This document shows positions 45,711 to 58,692 of a DNA stretch of 64,000 nt, piece after piece. Both the position numbers and the translations under genes were made by a program. Numbering within the stretch: position 1 is the stretch's first letter; every line of letters starts with the position of its first letter. Where the stretch lies: positions 100,105,858 through 100,169,857 of the forward strand of contig NC_044553.1 of the NCBI RefSeq assembly GCF_007565055.1, in the 5' to 3' direction. Under the pieces are notes generated by a model. It did no database searches, had not been told where the DNA came from, and worked only from the letters and a program-made list of their open reading frames with translations. Source of the DNA: Rhinopithecus roxellana (lineage: Eukaryota > Chordata > Mammalia > Primates > Cercopithecidae).

Positions 45711-46025
45711 TTTCCTTCCTTCCTTCTTTCCTTCCTTCCTTCCTTCCTTCCTTCCTTCCTTCCTTCCTTCCTTCCTTCCTTCCTTCCTTCCTTCCTTCTT
45801 TCCTTCCTTCCTTCCTCCCTCTCTCTTTTCCCTCCCTCCTTCCCTCTCTTCCTCCCTCCTTTCTTTCTCCCTTCTTTCTTTTTTCTTTTCTATTCTTCTC
45901 TTCTCTTCTCTTCTCTTCTCTTCTCTTCTCTTCTCTTCTCTTCTCTTCTTCTCTTCTCTTCTCCTCTCTTCTCTTCTTTCTCCTCTCCTCTCCTCTCCTT
46001 TCCTCTTCTCTTTTCTCTTCTTTCT
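45711..46025 (+). repeat. Long polypyrimidine microsatellite (TTCC)n ... (CTCTT)n
   Basis: 315 bases of C and T only, apart from a single A at 45892. About two dozen TTCC units (45715-45812) pass into mixed CT text and then about a dozen CTCTT units (45893-45960). It sits where the tail of the adjoining antisense Alu should be, so it is an expanded and decayed Alu tail. The PSFL-repeat and RKEG-repeat ORFs on the two strands are artefacts. Confidence 0.95.
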
Positions 46026-46302
46026 GTGTCTCACTCTATTGCCTAGGCTGGAGTGCAGTGGCGTGATCGTGGCTCACTGCAGCCTCACTCTCCCAGACTT
46101 AAGCGATCATCTCACCTCATTCTCCTGAGTAGCTGGGACTACAGGCGTGTACCACCATGCCTGGTTAATTTTGTTTATTTTTTGTAGAGACAGGGGCCTC
46201 ACTGTGTTGCCCAGGCTGTCTCAAACTCCTGAGCTCAAGCTATCTTCCTGCCTGGGTTTCCCAAAGTGCTGGGATTACAGGTGTAAGCCACTGTGCCCAG
46301 CC
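46026..46302 (-). mobile_element. AluJ-like, full length
   Basis: Antisense Alu from 'tgtgtctcactctattgcct' to 'gccactgtgcccagcc', old. A short cacat lies before the pyrimidine tract (45707-45711) and again after 46302, consistent with one insertion that includes the tract. Confidence 0.88.
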
Positions 46303-47084
46303 ACATGCATCTTTTCTCAGTCAGATTTATGTATTCACTGTTTCAAGAGGCTGCGTTTACTTTCAGGGAACATAACTCACTGAATCCTTTAATACCTTCT
46401 CTTCCCTCAAGGGTACCTGGAGGGGCTCCTTTTGTGAATGGCCCTGTCTTAGGCCTAATGAAGATTTACAGAATGAAGTAGACATGTTCCCTGACCTTGA
46501 GGAACTGCTGGAAAAATGAGAAGAAATGGACAGAGTTGATCTCTTTGCTTTAGCTGTCTTCATGATCAATATCTGTCTCTGTTGAATTGATTTTATGGAG
46601 CCTGAAACTAGTGGTTAGGAGACCAGATTGAGTACTGCAACTGTGTTACATATGCTCATTTATATTTTCCATGCTGGCCAGGCCAAGGGCCATACATTCT
46701 GTGTGGTACCATCGCTGGGGTTAAATATATGCACAAGCCATCCTTGAAATGGATTATTATTCTTCACAATTTTTTTTTTTAATATGAAGTAAACACTAGG
46801 GCTTCATTATGATTTGAGAAAAAACAAGTCAGGAACTAATACAGCCCAGGGACAATGTTTATAAGATCTATGTAAGGTTTCTTAAACTTTCATAATCTCA
46901 TTTATTTTTGTCACGCTTCATAGTAATTAACAACAAAAACATTAAAATTAGCAACAAAAAGGCTTCGTGTACTTATCTTTGGGAACTGGTGGTGAGTAGG
47001 TCTTCATCTGAAGCAGAGTTTTTCATTGTTGTCTCTCATGGCACTTGGTGGCTTCATCATTGTTTGTAAGACTGTATTTTCTCA
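46303..47084. other. Stretch without recognised features
   Basis: About 780 bases; nothing recognised. Confidence 0.4.
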
Positions 47085-47195
47085 GTTCTCAGTCTCTCTC
47101 ATGTAAAGTCTATAAGGGCAGGGAACATGTCTGCTTTGTTCCCTAATAAGTCCCCTGAGCCTACCACAGAGCACAGGATGTCAGAAAGTTCCCTT
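47085..47195 (+). repeat. L2 3'-end fragment
   Basis: 'ctctctcatgtaaagtctat', 'aagggcagggaacatgtctg' and 'gagcctaccacagagcacag' match the L2 3' end in sense. Confidence 0.7.
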
Positions 47196-47346
47196 CTTCC
47201 CCTGTCCTTCTCAATTGTTTCTAGAAAACTGTAGTAGGAAGAGCTGAACTCTGGAAATATGTTTTTGTTTCAATCTGAAATAAGGTCGCATTCTTTATTT
47301 TTCCACCAGCATGCTGGTATTCTTACTTGATACCACTCTTGTCTAG

Positions 47347-47545
47347 TTTTTGTTTTTTGAGATGGAGTCTTGTTCTTTTGCCCAGGCTGAAGTGCAGTGG
47401 CTCTATCTCGTCTCATGCAACCTCTGCCTTCTGGATTCATCAGCCTCTGGAGTAGCTGGGATTACAGGCATGCACCATCATGCCAGGCTAATTTTTGTAT
47501 ATTTAGTAGAGACGCGGTTTCTCCATGTTGGCCAGGCTGGCCTTA
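47347..47545 (-). mobile_element. 5'-truncated Alu
   Basis: Antisense Alu covering the right monomer, linker and part of the left monomer. It stops at 'ggccaggctggccttag', so about 70-80 bases of the Alu 5' end are missing. Confidence 0.85.
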
Positions 47546-50500
47546 GTTTTTTTTACATATACTATATAATTATATTATATATTTTTCTTTTTTATTTCCC
47601 CTTAAAGGAATGAGTTTGAGGTAGTTTCTGCACTTATTTATTTATTTAAAGACTAGTCAAGTGCAGTAGTGAGAAGGGGGAAAGAGTAGAACAAAGAGTT
47701 AAATCTGTAACTATGAACAATCAATTGTGGTAACTCACTAACTTCGGACAGCCTGATTTTTATTTTTCAGCTTTAATATTAAATATTGTACTTCTAATGT
47801 CATTTTGTGACATCATACATAAGAAAAGATATTTTTAAAGCAGGGACAAAATTAATTTGTTTAAAACCTAAAACATTACATTTATGTGTTAATAATACAT
47901 TCTATATACTTGTATGCATTCATGTCTTAAAGTAGATTCCTGGGGATTATTTCTAATGTAAAACCCTCAGACACGTATAATTACAGTGCCAAACTACAAG
48001 CAAATGTGTTCTTTTCCAATCTAACCAACTATAGTTCTCAGTTATGTCTTTCATTTTGCTTTAAGATGAATTAGTTCAACAAAGACTAAAAGGAATTATG
48101 ATAGATGAAAAACTGACTTTTGTTTTGTTACTGAAGCATCAAAAGGCCCAAATTACAAGTATCTTAGTGATGACAATTTATCTGCTCAAGCAATTTGGTC
48201 AGAGGGTATGAGTATCTAAAGAGAAATTCCAAATGAAAGGAAGTATAATTTATCTTACAGGCCATATTGGTACCACTGTTCTTACCTGTCAGTTGTACTT
48301 TATTTACTTGTTGTTTATACTATTAACCCCACTGATGCATATATACAAAAATGCATTTTTTACATGTAAAAATCTGATACTGTCATGTAAAAATCAGATA
48401 GTATCAGATTGACACTTATCATAATATGTGGTTGTCACATGTTTTCTTGAAAATTAGCTTGATGGGTTAATTTTCAAAGATTAACCATGATGGGTTGAAT
48501 CACAAGCTACCACTAAAATAAGTACTTATACAATACAATCTTATTTTTCTTGATATAAAGTCTCTGAAAGATTGAGATTAACAGAGGTAAGACCACCCAA
48601 GATCCCAGATGGATTACTGTGCTGAGTGGTGACGGGCAACTCAGCAGCCAAAGATGCTCTTGGTTGGCACTAGGAAAACTATGCACAGGCCTTCCTTTGT
48701 CTGGAACACCCATCCCCTTCTTTGTCTAGGTCTGTCTTGTTGTGTTGCCTGACATCTAGCAGGCACTCAAATATTTGTTCATTGAATGAATACATTCAAT
48801 ACTTAGAGAAGAGGTTTTGAAATTGGCCATAGGACACTCACAAAAAATAAGTTGGTGTGTGTCCAATTAATATTATACACCAACTATATTAAGATAAAGT
48901 TGTCTGGAGGTTAAAGGGGGCCGGTATTGATTATTTACTTTGTCCAGGCTAAGGAGGATAGTGTCCAATACCTGCTAGGGACATGGCAGGGGAAAAAAAA
49001 AAAATCTAACCAAGAGTCAAAGGGATGTGAAAGTGTCAAAAAGATGTCTCTTACCTCTCCTCCTGCTCTGGCTCACGGGCGCTGACCGCTGGTATTGGTT
49101 AAGGGTCCTTGCATGGAATTTTGATGGCAGTGTCCAAATATTATCTCGTAGCCTAGTGGAGTTTGTTAGTGATTTTGTAAATTTGTTTAATCAGATATCA
49201 TTTATTCTGTAGTATATTTGCATAGGTAGTGTTTTAGAAATAATAAATCATTTTATGTTTTGTTTAAAAACGATTAGAATTCAGCATTTAGAAAATATTT
49301 ATTAATAGTATACATGAATTTAGATTATATAGTATAGAGGTCACCAGGCTTGTCACTGCAACTAACAGTAGTCTGGGGACTGGAGAAGATATTCTTAGTG
49401 AGGATTCTAATACTAAACCTGAAAAACTCAAAAAAATAAAAATAAAAAAGATAAATTATTCTTAAAATATTAGAAGAGGCCCTAAATTCCCCAGTGAGTT
49501 AGACACAATGCGGTTTCTGCTCTTTGGCTGCACACATAGTGGTTGCTTAAAAGATGTCTGCTGTGCTAAAAGAGGTCTGCTATTTTTGTTATTTCCAAGT
49601 GCTAACTTTTAAATTATCTTTGAGTTATGCATCCAAAAATAACATGGTGAATATTATAGATTTTAAAAGAATATTGACATTTATATTTTTTGTTTAAGAA
49701 AAAAAGTAAAAACAAGCCCTAATGCTTGTATTTATTTTCCTTTAAAGGTAGGTTGCTCTTTGATTACACTGGTCACTTTGGAGTTATTTGTTACCTTACC
49801 GTTTGAATGAGTGGGCTCTTATTGTTTGGCAGGAGGCGGAAGGATATGCTGCATCATTTCAAAAGAAACTATAGCAACTCTTGACCTTGGGTTGTGAACA
49901 ATGGTTTACTCTCTTCACTTGGCCACTGCTGTCATTAGATGCACATTCTGTCTTTTGAGTAAAAGGACTGTTCTATTCATCTTGATGTATATTGATTTGT
50001 CCAGAAGATGTTAACTTTTATTACAACACCAAAATTGAGAGGAGAGGATAAACCTGTGGAAATAGAAGCAGAATTTAAAATAAATATTTTTAAATTCGAT
50101 GGTCTCAACTTGTCATTCTTATTTGAGATGATAAAAAATACCTTAGAAAAGAATGCAGTTTCTGACTGACAAAATCTGAAGGCAATATGGGACAGGGGAG
50201 TCTGAAATTCATATCATTTTATTATTGTCAATAGCAGCCACACAGACAGACAGGAACACCTAATAGATACCTCCTTCAGCCAATTTATGAGCTAATCCAA
50301 ATTAATCTTGGTAAAATCCTGTGAGCCACTGATACCTGGACACTAGGCCAAGCAATCCGGGAGAGGCCACATGGCTTTATCATAATTAGAAAAGAGAGTC
50401 CCAGCCTAGGTATTCTACACAATTGTAAACAAGCTGTAATTCACTCTGCTGTGATTTAAACTCTGAGATATACTTAGAAGAAAACAAAAAATTCTATATT

Positions 50501-50582
50501 AGAATTCTCAATCATGTTTAAGCATCACCTGAATGACTGAGACCTAAAGCTATCACACACAACATTGATTATTAAAAAAAAA
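47546..50582. other. Gene-free stretch, mostly unique
   Basis: 3 kb with no gene. A small sense L2 3' end lies at 48715-48795 ('ctagcaggcactcaaatatt', 'tgttcattgaatgaata'). A 10-bp inverted repeat aatctgatac / gtatcagatt lies at 48371-48380 and 48401-48410, within a local duplication of 'catgtaaaaatc'. Nothing else was recognised. Confidence 0.4.
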
Positions 50583-52089
<1,507 letters not shown>

Positions 52090-52777
52090 TTGGTTTCTGC
52101 TTCTGGTAATGGTACTGTAGCTTCTGTCAGAATAACCTTCTTTCAAATAACTACAAACTCTGCATAAAATAAAAACACAACCATCGGAAGGCATTAGAAA
52201 GCAAGCCAAAGCAGACACATGCATGTGAATTATGGATGGACATTTGGAGAAAGGGAGTGGCACTGGGTGGGTTTCCAATTTCTTATAGATTTTAGCCTGA
52301 AGAGAAGTCTCAGATGGTATACTAAGAAACCAAAACATGGATAGAAAACCCACATCCTTACTGAGGACAGGGTTTGAGGCAGCCAGCAGCTGAAGGTAAG
52401 GAAGGAATCCTGGAAAAGAGAGCCACAAAGAAGGAGCCCCAAGTCCTGTATATCAACTGCTCAACTATCTGACTGACCCCTGAACTACACATGTCCAGGA
52501 AGACTCCAAGCTACCCAGCCAAGGCCAAAAGAGCAGAACTGAGATTTCAGAGTTTGGAGTTTGAGTACAGCCTTGTTAACTTTTTGCCAATATAAACAAA
52601 CAAAAGTGAACCTCTTTGGAGAAACAGAACAGAATCCAGATTTTCCACAATGTATCATTCACAATATCCAGATATAATCCAAAATTACTGGACATGAAGA
52701 TATAAGAAAATGTGACCCATGCTGAAAAGACTGACCCAAAGATAACCAGATGTTGGATTTAACAAAAAAGAATTTCA
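52090..52777 (+). repeat. Old L1M 5' UTR, first segment of a heavily interrupted L1
   Basis: Sense old-L1 leader text ('gaccctgctgaaaagactga'-like, 'gataaccagatgttggattt'). It continues at 57593 ('aagtagcagtaataactaca') after one copy of aatttca, which shows that 52778-57592 is an insertion. The true 5' boundary is uncertain. Confidence 0.65.
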
Positions 52778-54095
52778 GATTCCTGGGCAAGATGGTTGAA
52801 TAGGAATAGCTCTGGTCTGTAGTTCCCAGAGAGACCAACTCAGAAGGCAGATGAAGTACCCAGTTCATCTCATTGGGACTGATTAGACAGTGGGTGTAGC
52901 CCACAGAGGGTGAGCAGAAGCAGGGTGGGATGTTGCCTTACCCGGGAATTGCAAGGGGTCAGGGAACTCCCTCCCCTAGCCAAGGGAAGCTGTGAGAGAC
53001 CCTGCTGTGAGGGATGGTGCTATCTGGCCCAGATACTACGCTTTTCCCACGGCCTTTGCAACCCACAGACAGGAGATTCTCTTGGGTGCCTACACCACAA
53101 GGGCCCTGGGTTTCAAGCACAAAACTAGGCGGCCATTTGGGCAGACACTGAACTAGCTTCAGGGGCTTTTTTCTGTACCCCAGTGGCACCTGGAACACCA
53201 TGAGACAGAACCATTCACTCCCCCGAAAAGGGGGATGAGGCCAGGGAGCCAAATGATCTTGCTCAGTGGACCCCACCCCCACAGAGTCCAGCAAGCTAAG
53301 ATCCACTGGCTTGAAATTCTCGCCAGCACAGCAGTCTGAAGTTGGCCTGGGATGCTTGAACTTGGTGGGGGAGGGGAGATCGCCATTACTGAGGCTTGAG
53401 TAGGTGGTTTTCCCCTCACAGTGTAAACAAAGTCACCAGGAAGTTTGCACTGGGCAGAGCCCACCACAGCATTGCAAAGTTGCTGTAGCCAGATTGCCTC
53501 TCTAGAGTCCTCCTCTCTGTGCAGGGCATCACTGAAAGAAAGGCAGCAGCCCTAGTCAGGGGCTTATAGATAAAACTCCCATCTCCCTGTGACAGATCAC
53601 CTGGGGGAGGGGGTGACTGTGGACGCAACTTCAGCAGACTTAAACATTCCTGCTTGCCAGCTCTGAAGAGAGAAGCAGATCTCCCAGCACAGTGCTTGAG
53701 CTCTGCTAAGGGACAGACTGACTCCTTAAGTGGGTCCCTGACCCCCATGTCTCCTGATGGGGAGATATCTTCCAGTAGCGGTTGACAGACACCTCATACA
53801 GAAAAGCTCTGGCTGGCATTAGGCTGGTGTCCCTCTGGGGTGAAGTTTCCAAAGGAAGGAGCATGCAGCAATCTTTGCTGTTCTGCAGCCTCTGCTGGTG
53901 ATACCCAGGCAAACAGGGTCTGGAGTGGACCCCCAGCAAACTACAGCAGACCTGCAACAGAGGGGCCTGACTGTTAGAAGGAAAACTAACAAACAGAAAG
54001 CAATAACATCAACATCAACAAAAAGGATGACCATGCTAAAACTCCATCCAAAAGTCACCAGCATCAAAGACCAAAGGTAGATAAATCCACTGAAG

Positions 54096-55087
54096 ATGAG
54101 GAAAAACCAGTGCAAAAACGGTGAAAATTCCAAAAACCAGAATGCCTCTTCTCTTCCAAAGGATCACAACTCCTCACCAGCAAGGAAACAAAACTGAACA
54201 GAGAATGAGTTTGATGAATTGGCAGAAGTAGACTTCAGAAGGTGGGTAATAACAAACTCCTCTGAGCTAAAGGAGCATGTTCTAACCCAACGCAAGGAAG
54301 CTAAGAACCTTGAAAAGAGGTTACAGGAATTGCTAACTAGAATAACCAATTTAGAGAAGAACATAAATGACCTGATGGAGCTGAAAAACACAGCATGAGA
54401 ACTACATGAAGCAAACACAAGTATCAATAGCTGAATTGATCAAGTGGAAGAAAGAGTATCAGAAATTGAAGATCAACTTAATAAAATAGTGTGAAGATAA
54501 GATTAGAGAAAAAAGAATATGAAGGAATGAACAAAGCCTTCAAGAAATATGGGACTATGTGAAAAGACCAAACCTATGTTTGATTGGTGTACTTGAAATG
54601 ATGGGGAGAATCGAACCAATTTGGAAAACACACTTCCAGATATTACCCAGGAGAACTTCCCCAACCTAGCAAGGCAGGCCAGCATTCAAATTCAGGAAAT
54701 ACAGAGAACACCACAAAGATACTCCTTGAGAAGAGCAACCACAAGACACATAATCATCAGATTCATCAAGGTGAAATGAAGGAAAAAATGTTAAGGGCAG
54801 CCAGAGAGAAAGGTTGGGTTACCCACAAAGGGAAGCCCATCAGACTAACAGCAGATCTCTCTGCAGAAACCCTACAAGCCAGAAGAGAGTGGGGACCAAT
54901 ATTCAACATTCTTAAAGAAAAAAATTTTCAACCCAGAATTTCACATCTAGCCAAACTAAGCTTCATAAGTGAAGGAGAAATAAAATCCTTTATAGACAAG
55001 CAAATGCTGATGGATTTTGTCACCACCAGGCCTGCCTTACAAGAGCTCCTGAAGGAAGCACTAAATATGGAAAGGAAAAACCGGTAG
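54096..55087 (+). pseudogene. L1 ORF1 remnant
   Basis: Starts ATG AGG AAA AAC and ends TAG at 55085-55087, about 330 codons. At least two internal stops in the coiled-coil part (one TGA near 54397) and frameshifts near 54490-54600 interrupt it. The C-terminal part from 54776 stays open for 103 codons and has the KGKPIRLTADLSAETLQARR block. It cannot make a functional RNA chaperone. Confidence 0.85.
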
Positions 55088-55180
55088 CAACCACTGCAAA
55101 AACAACCAAAAATGTAAAGACCGTCGGCACTATGAAGAAACTGCATTAACTAATGGGCAAAATAACCAGCTGGCATCATA

Positions 55181-57378
55181 ATGACAAGATCAAATTCACA
55201 CATAATAATATTAACCTCAAATGTAAACAGGCTAAATGACCCAATTAAAAAACACAAACTGGCAAATTGGGTAAAGAGTCAAGACCCATCAGTGTGCTAT
55301 ATTCAGGAGACCCATCTCACATGCAAAGACACACATAGGCTCAAAATAAAGGGATGGAGGAAGATTTACCAAGCAAATGGAAAGAGAAAAAAAAAAAAAA
55401 AAAAAGCAGGGGTTGCAATCCTAGTCTCTGATAAAACAGACTTTAAACCAACAAAGATCAAAAGAGACAAAGAAGGGCATTACATAATGGTAAAGGGATC
55501 AATGCAAGAAGAAGAGCTAACTATCCTAAATATATATGCACCCAGTACAGGAGCACCCAGATTCATAAAGCAAGTTCTTAGAGACCTACAAAGAGACTTA
55601 GACTTCCACACAATAATAGTGGGAAGCTTTAACACCCCACTGTCAATATTAGACAGATCAATGAGACAGAAAATTAACAAGGATATTGAAGTCAGCTCTG
55701 GACCAAGTGGACCTAATAGACATTTATAGAACTCTCCACCCAAATGAACAGAATATACATTCTTCTCAGCATATCATAGCACTTATTCTAAAATTGACCA
55801 CATAATTGGAAGTAAAACACTCCTCAGCAAATGCAAAAGAATGGAAATCATAATGAACAGTCTCTCAGACCATCCCCTTATAAGGGATATGAAGGACCTC
55901 TTCAAGGAGAACTACAAACCACCGCTCAAGGAAATAAGAGAGGACACAAACAAATGAAAAAACATTCCATGCTCATGGATAGGAAGAATCAATATTGTGA
56001 AAATGGCCATACTGCCCAGAGTAATTTATAGGTTCAGTGCTATTCCCATCAAACTACCATTGACTTTCTTCACAGAATTAGAAAAAACTACTTTAAATTT
56101 CATATGGAACCAAAAAGGAGCCCATATAGCCAAGAGAGTCCTAAGCAAAAAGAACAAAGCTGGAGGTATCACACTACCTGACTTCAAACTATACTACAAG
56201 GCTACAGTAACCAAAAGAGCATGGTACTGGTACCAAAATAGATGTATAGACCAATGGAACAGAACAGAGACCTCAGAAATAACACCATACATCTACAACC
56301 ATCTGATCTTTGGCAAATCTGACAAAAACAAGCAATGGGGAAAGGATTCCCTATTTAATAAGTAGTGTTGGGAAAACTGGCTGGCCATATGCAGAAAACT
56401 GAAACTGGACCCCTTCCCTACTCCTTATACAAAAATCAACTCAAGATGCATTAAAGATTTAAAGATAAGACCTAAAACCATAAAAACCCTAGAAGAAAAC
56501 CTAGGCAATACCATTCAGGGCATAGGCATGGGAAAGACTTCATGACTAAATCACCAAAAGCAATGGTAACAAAAGCCATAATTGACAAATGGGATCTAAT
56601 TAAACTAAAGAGCTTCTGCACAGCAAAAGAAACTATCATCAGAGTGAACAGGCAACCTGCAGAATGGGAGAAAAATTTTGCAACCTGTCTATCTGACAAA
56701 GGGCTAATATCCAGAATCTATGAAGAACTTAAACAAATTTACAAGAAAAAAAAAACCATCAAAAAGTGGGTGAAGGATGTGAACAGACACTTCTCAAAAG
56801 AAGACATTTATGTAGCTAGCAAACATATGATGAAAAGCTCATCACTGTTCATTAGAGAAATGCAAATCAAAGCCACAATGAGATACCATCTCATGCCAGT
56901 TAGAATGGTGATCATTACAAAGTCAGGAAACAACAGATGCTGGAGAGGATGTGGAGAAGTAGGAATGCTTTTACACTATTGGTGGGAGTCTAAGTTAGCT
57001 CAAACATTGTGGAAGACAGTGTGGCAATTCCTCAAGGATCTAGAACTAGAAATACCATTTGACTCAGCAATCCCATTGCTGGGTATATACCCAAAGGATT
57101 ATAAATCATTCTGCTATAAATACACATGCACATGTATGTTTATTGCAGCATTATTCACAATAGAAAAGACTTGGAACCAACCCAAATGCCCATCATTGTT
57201 AGACTGGATAAAGAAAATGTGGCACATATACACCATGGAATACTATGCAGCCATAAAAAAGAATGAGTTCATGTCCTTTGCAGGGACATGAATGAAGGTA
57301 GAATCCATCATTCTCAGCAAACTAACACAGGAACAGAAAACAAAACACTGCATGTACTCACTTATAAGTGGGAGTTGA
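55181..57378 (+). pseudogene. L1 ORF2 remnant lacking the reverse-transcriptase core
   Basis: The endonuclease part (from 55181; CIQETHL-like CYIQETHL, then IIVGSFNTPLS where the catalytic Asp of the usual GDFN is Ser) is followed near 55873-55885 by a direct jump from the SDH motif to the RDMKDLFKENY region. This drops about 545 codons, including all of the YADD/FADD-type active site. A poly-A run inside the endonuclease (55386-55405) has grown. The C-terminal region is partly open (56542-57291, 249 codons) with NRCWRGCGEVGMLLHYWW, in which one Cys/His position is altered. Several stops and frameshifts follow the junction. Dead element. Confidence 0.88.
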
Positions 57379-57714
57379 ACAATGAGAACATACGGGCACA
57401 GGGAAGGGAACATTACATGCAGGGGCTTGTTGGGGGTGGTGGGGCAAGGGGAGGGATAGCATTAGGAGAAATACCTAATGTAGAAGAAGGGTTGATGGAT
57501 GCAGCAAACCACCATGGCGCATGTATACGTATGTAAGAAACCTGTACGTTTGGCACATGTATCCCATAACTTAAAGTATAATAATAATAAAAAATTTCAA
57601 AGTAGCAGTAATAACTACATTCAAAGATATAAAAGAAAAATATTTTACAATGAACCAGTAGCTAAGGTATAATAGCAAACTGAAATTATAAAAAGGAACA
57701 AAATTAAAATTTTA

Positions 57715-57971
57715 TTTATTTATTTTTAATGTTTGTAGATTTAGAGAGTACAAGTGCAGTTTTGTTACACGGACATATTGTCTAGCAGTGAAGTCTGGGC
57801 TTTTAGTGTACCTATCACCAGAATACTGTACATTGCACCCAATAGGGTAATTTTTCATTCCTTATCCTTCTCTTGTCCTGCCTTTTGGAGTCTCCAATAC
57901 TTATTATTCCTGTCTGTATGTTAATGTGTATACATTGTTTAGCTCCTACTTATAAGTGGGAACATGCAGTG
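57715..57971 (-). mobile_element. Short 5'-truncated L1 3' end
   Basis: 257-bp antisense L1 3' UTR (T-rich start, 'cagttttgttacacggacat', 'tacttataagtgggaacatg'). A perfect 14-bp duplication aaattaaaatttta lies at 57701-57714 and 57972-57985. Inserted in the old L1M. Confidence 0.92.
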
Positions 57972-58044
57972 AAATTAAAATTTTAGAACTGACAAATACA
58001 ATACCTAAAATAAAAATCTACTGAGTGGGTTTAAAAGTAGATTG

Positions 58045-58629
58045 CACTGTCCACAATAGCTAAGATTTGGAAGCAACCTAAGTGTCCATCAACAGATGAA
58101 TGGATAAAGAAAATGTGGTACATATATACAATGGAGTACTATTCAGTCATAAAAAAGAATGAGATTCTGTCATTTGCCACAACACGAATGGAACTGGAGT
58201 TTATTATGTTAACTGAAATAAGCCAGGCACAGAAAGACAAACATCACATGTTCTCACTTATTCGTGGGAACTAAAGATCAGTTGAACTCATGGACACAGA
58301 GAATAGAGGATGGACATCGAGAGCATAGACGATGGACTGAGGGGGAGATGGGATGGTTAATAAGTACAAAAAATAGTTAGAAAGAATGAATAAGACCTAC
58401 TATTTGATAGCACAACAGGGTGACAATAGTCAATAATAACTTAATTGTACATTTTAAAATAAAGAGTGTAATGAGGGGATGAATACTCCATTCTCCATGG
58501 TGATTATTTCACATTGCATACCACTATTAAGACATATCATGTATCCCATAAATATATATACCTACTATGTACCCAAAAAACTTAAAAATATATATAAAAA
58601 AACAAAACCAACAACAACAACAAAAAACC
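58045..58629 (+). mobile_element. 5'-truncated L1 3' end
   Basis: Sense ORF2 3' end and 3' UTR ('caacctaagtgtccatcaac', 'gaatggataaagaaaatgtg', 'catcacatgttctcacttat', 'tacctactatgtacccaaaa') with an (AAC)n-bearing A-tail. Exact duplication agtagattg lies at 58036-58044 and 58630-58638. Inserted in the old L1M. Confidence 0.92.
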
Positions 58630-58692
58630 AGTAGATTGAAGATGATAGAAGTCATAGTTAGAAATTTAAGATAGATGGATGGAAATCACCCA

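Larger units (their letters stand above)
52778..57592 (+). mobile_element. L1PA/PB-type element with internal ORF2 deletion
   Basis: Sense L1 beginning at its own 5' end ('cctgggcaagatggttgaat'). A 1.3-kb 5' UTR is followed by ORF1 remnant (54096-55087), ORF2 remnant (55181-57378), 3' UTR and tail. Length is 4.8 kb instead of about 6.1-6.4 kb because about 1.6 kb of ORF2 is missing at about 55875. Flanking duplication aatttca lies at 52771-52777 and 57593-57599. It carries many stops, so it is much older than the L1 at 18.6 kb. Confidence 0.9.

Noticed and set aside
45584..46066. 160-codon Ser/Phe/Leu repeat ORF and 116-codon Arg/Glu/Lys antisense ORF
   Set aside because: Direct translations of the TTCC/CTCTT microsatellite, not genes.
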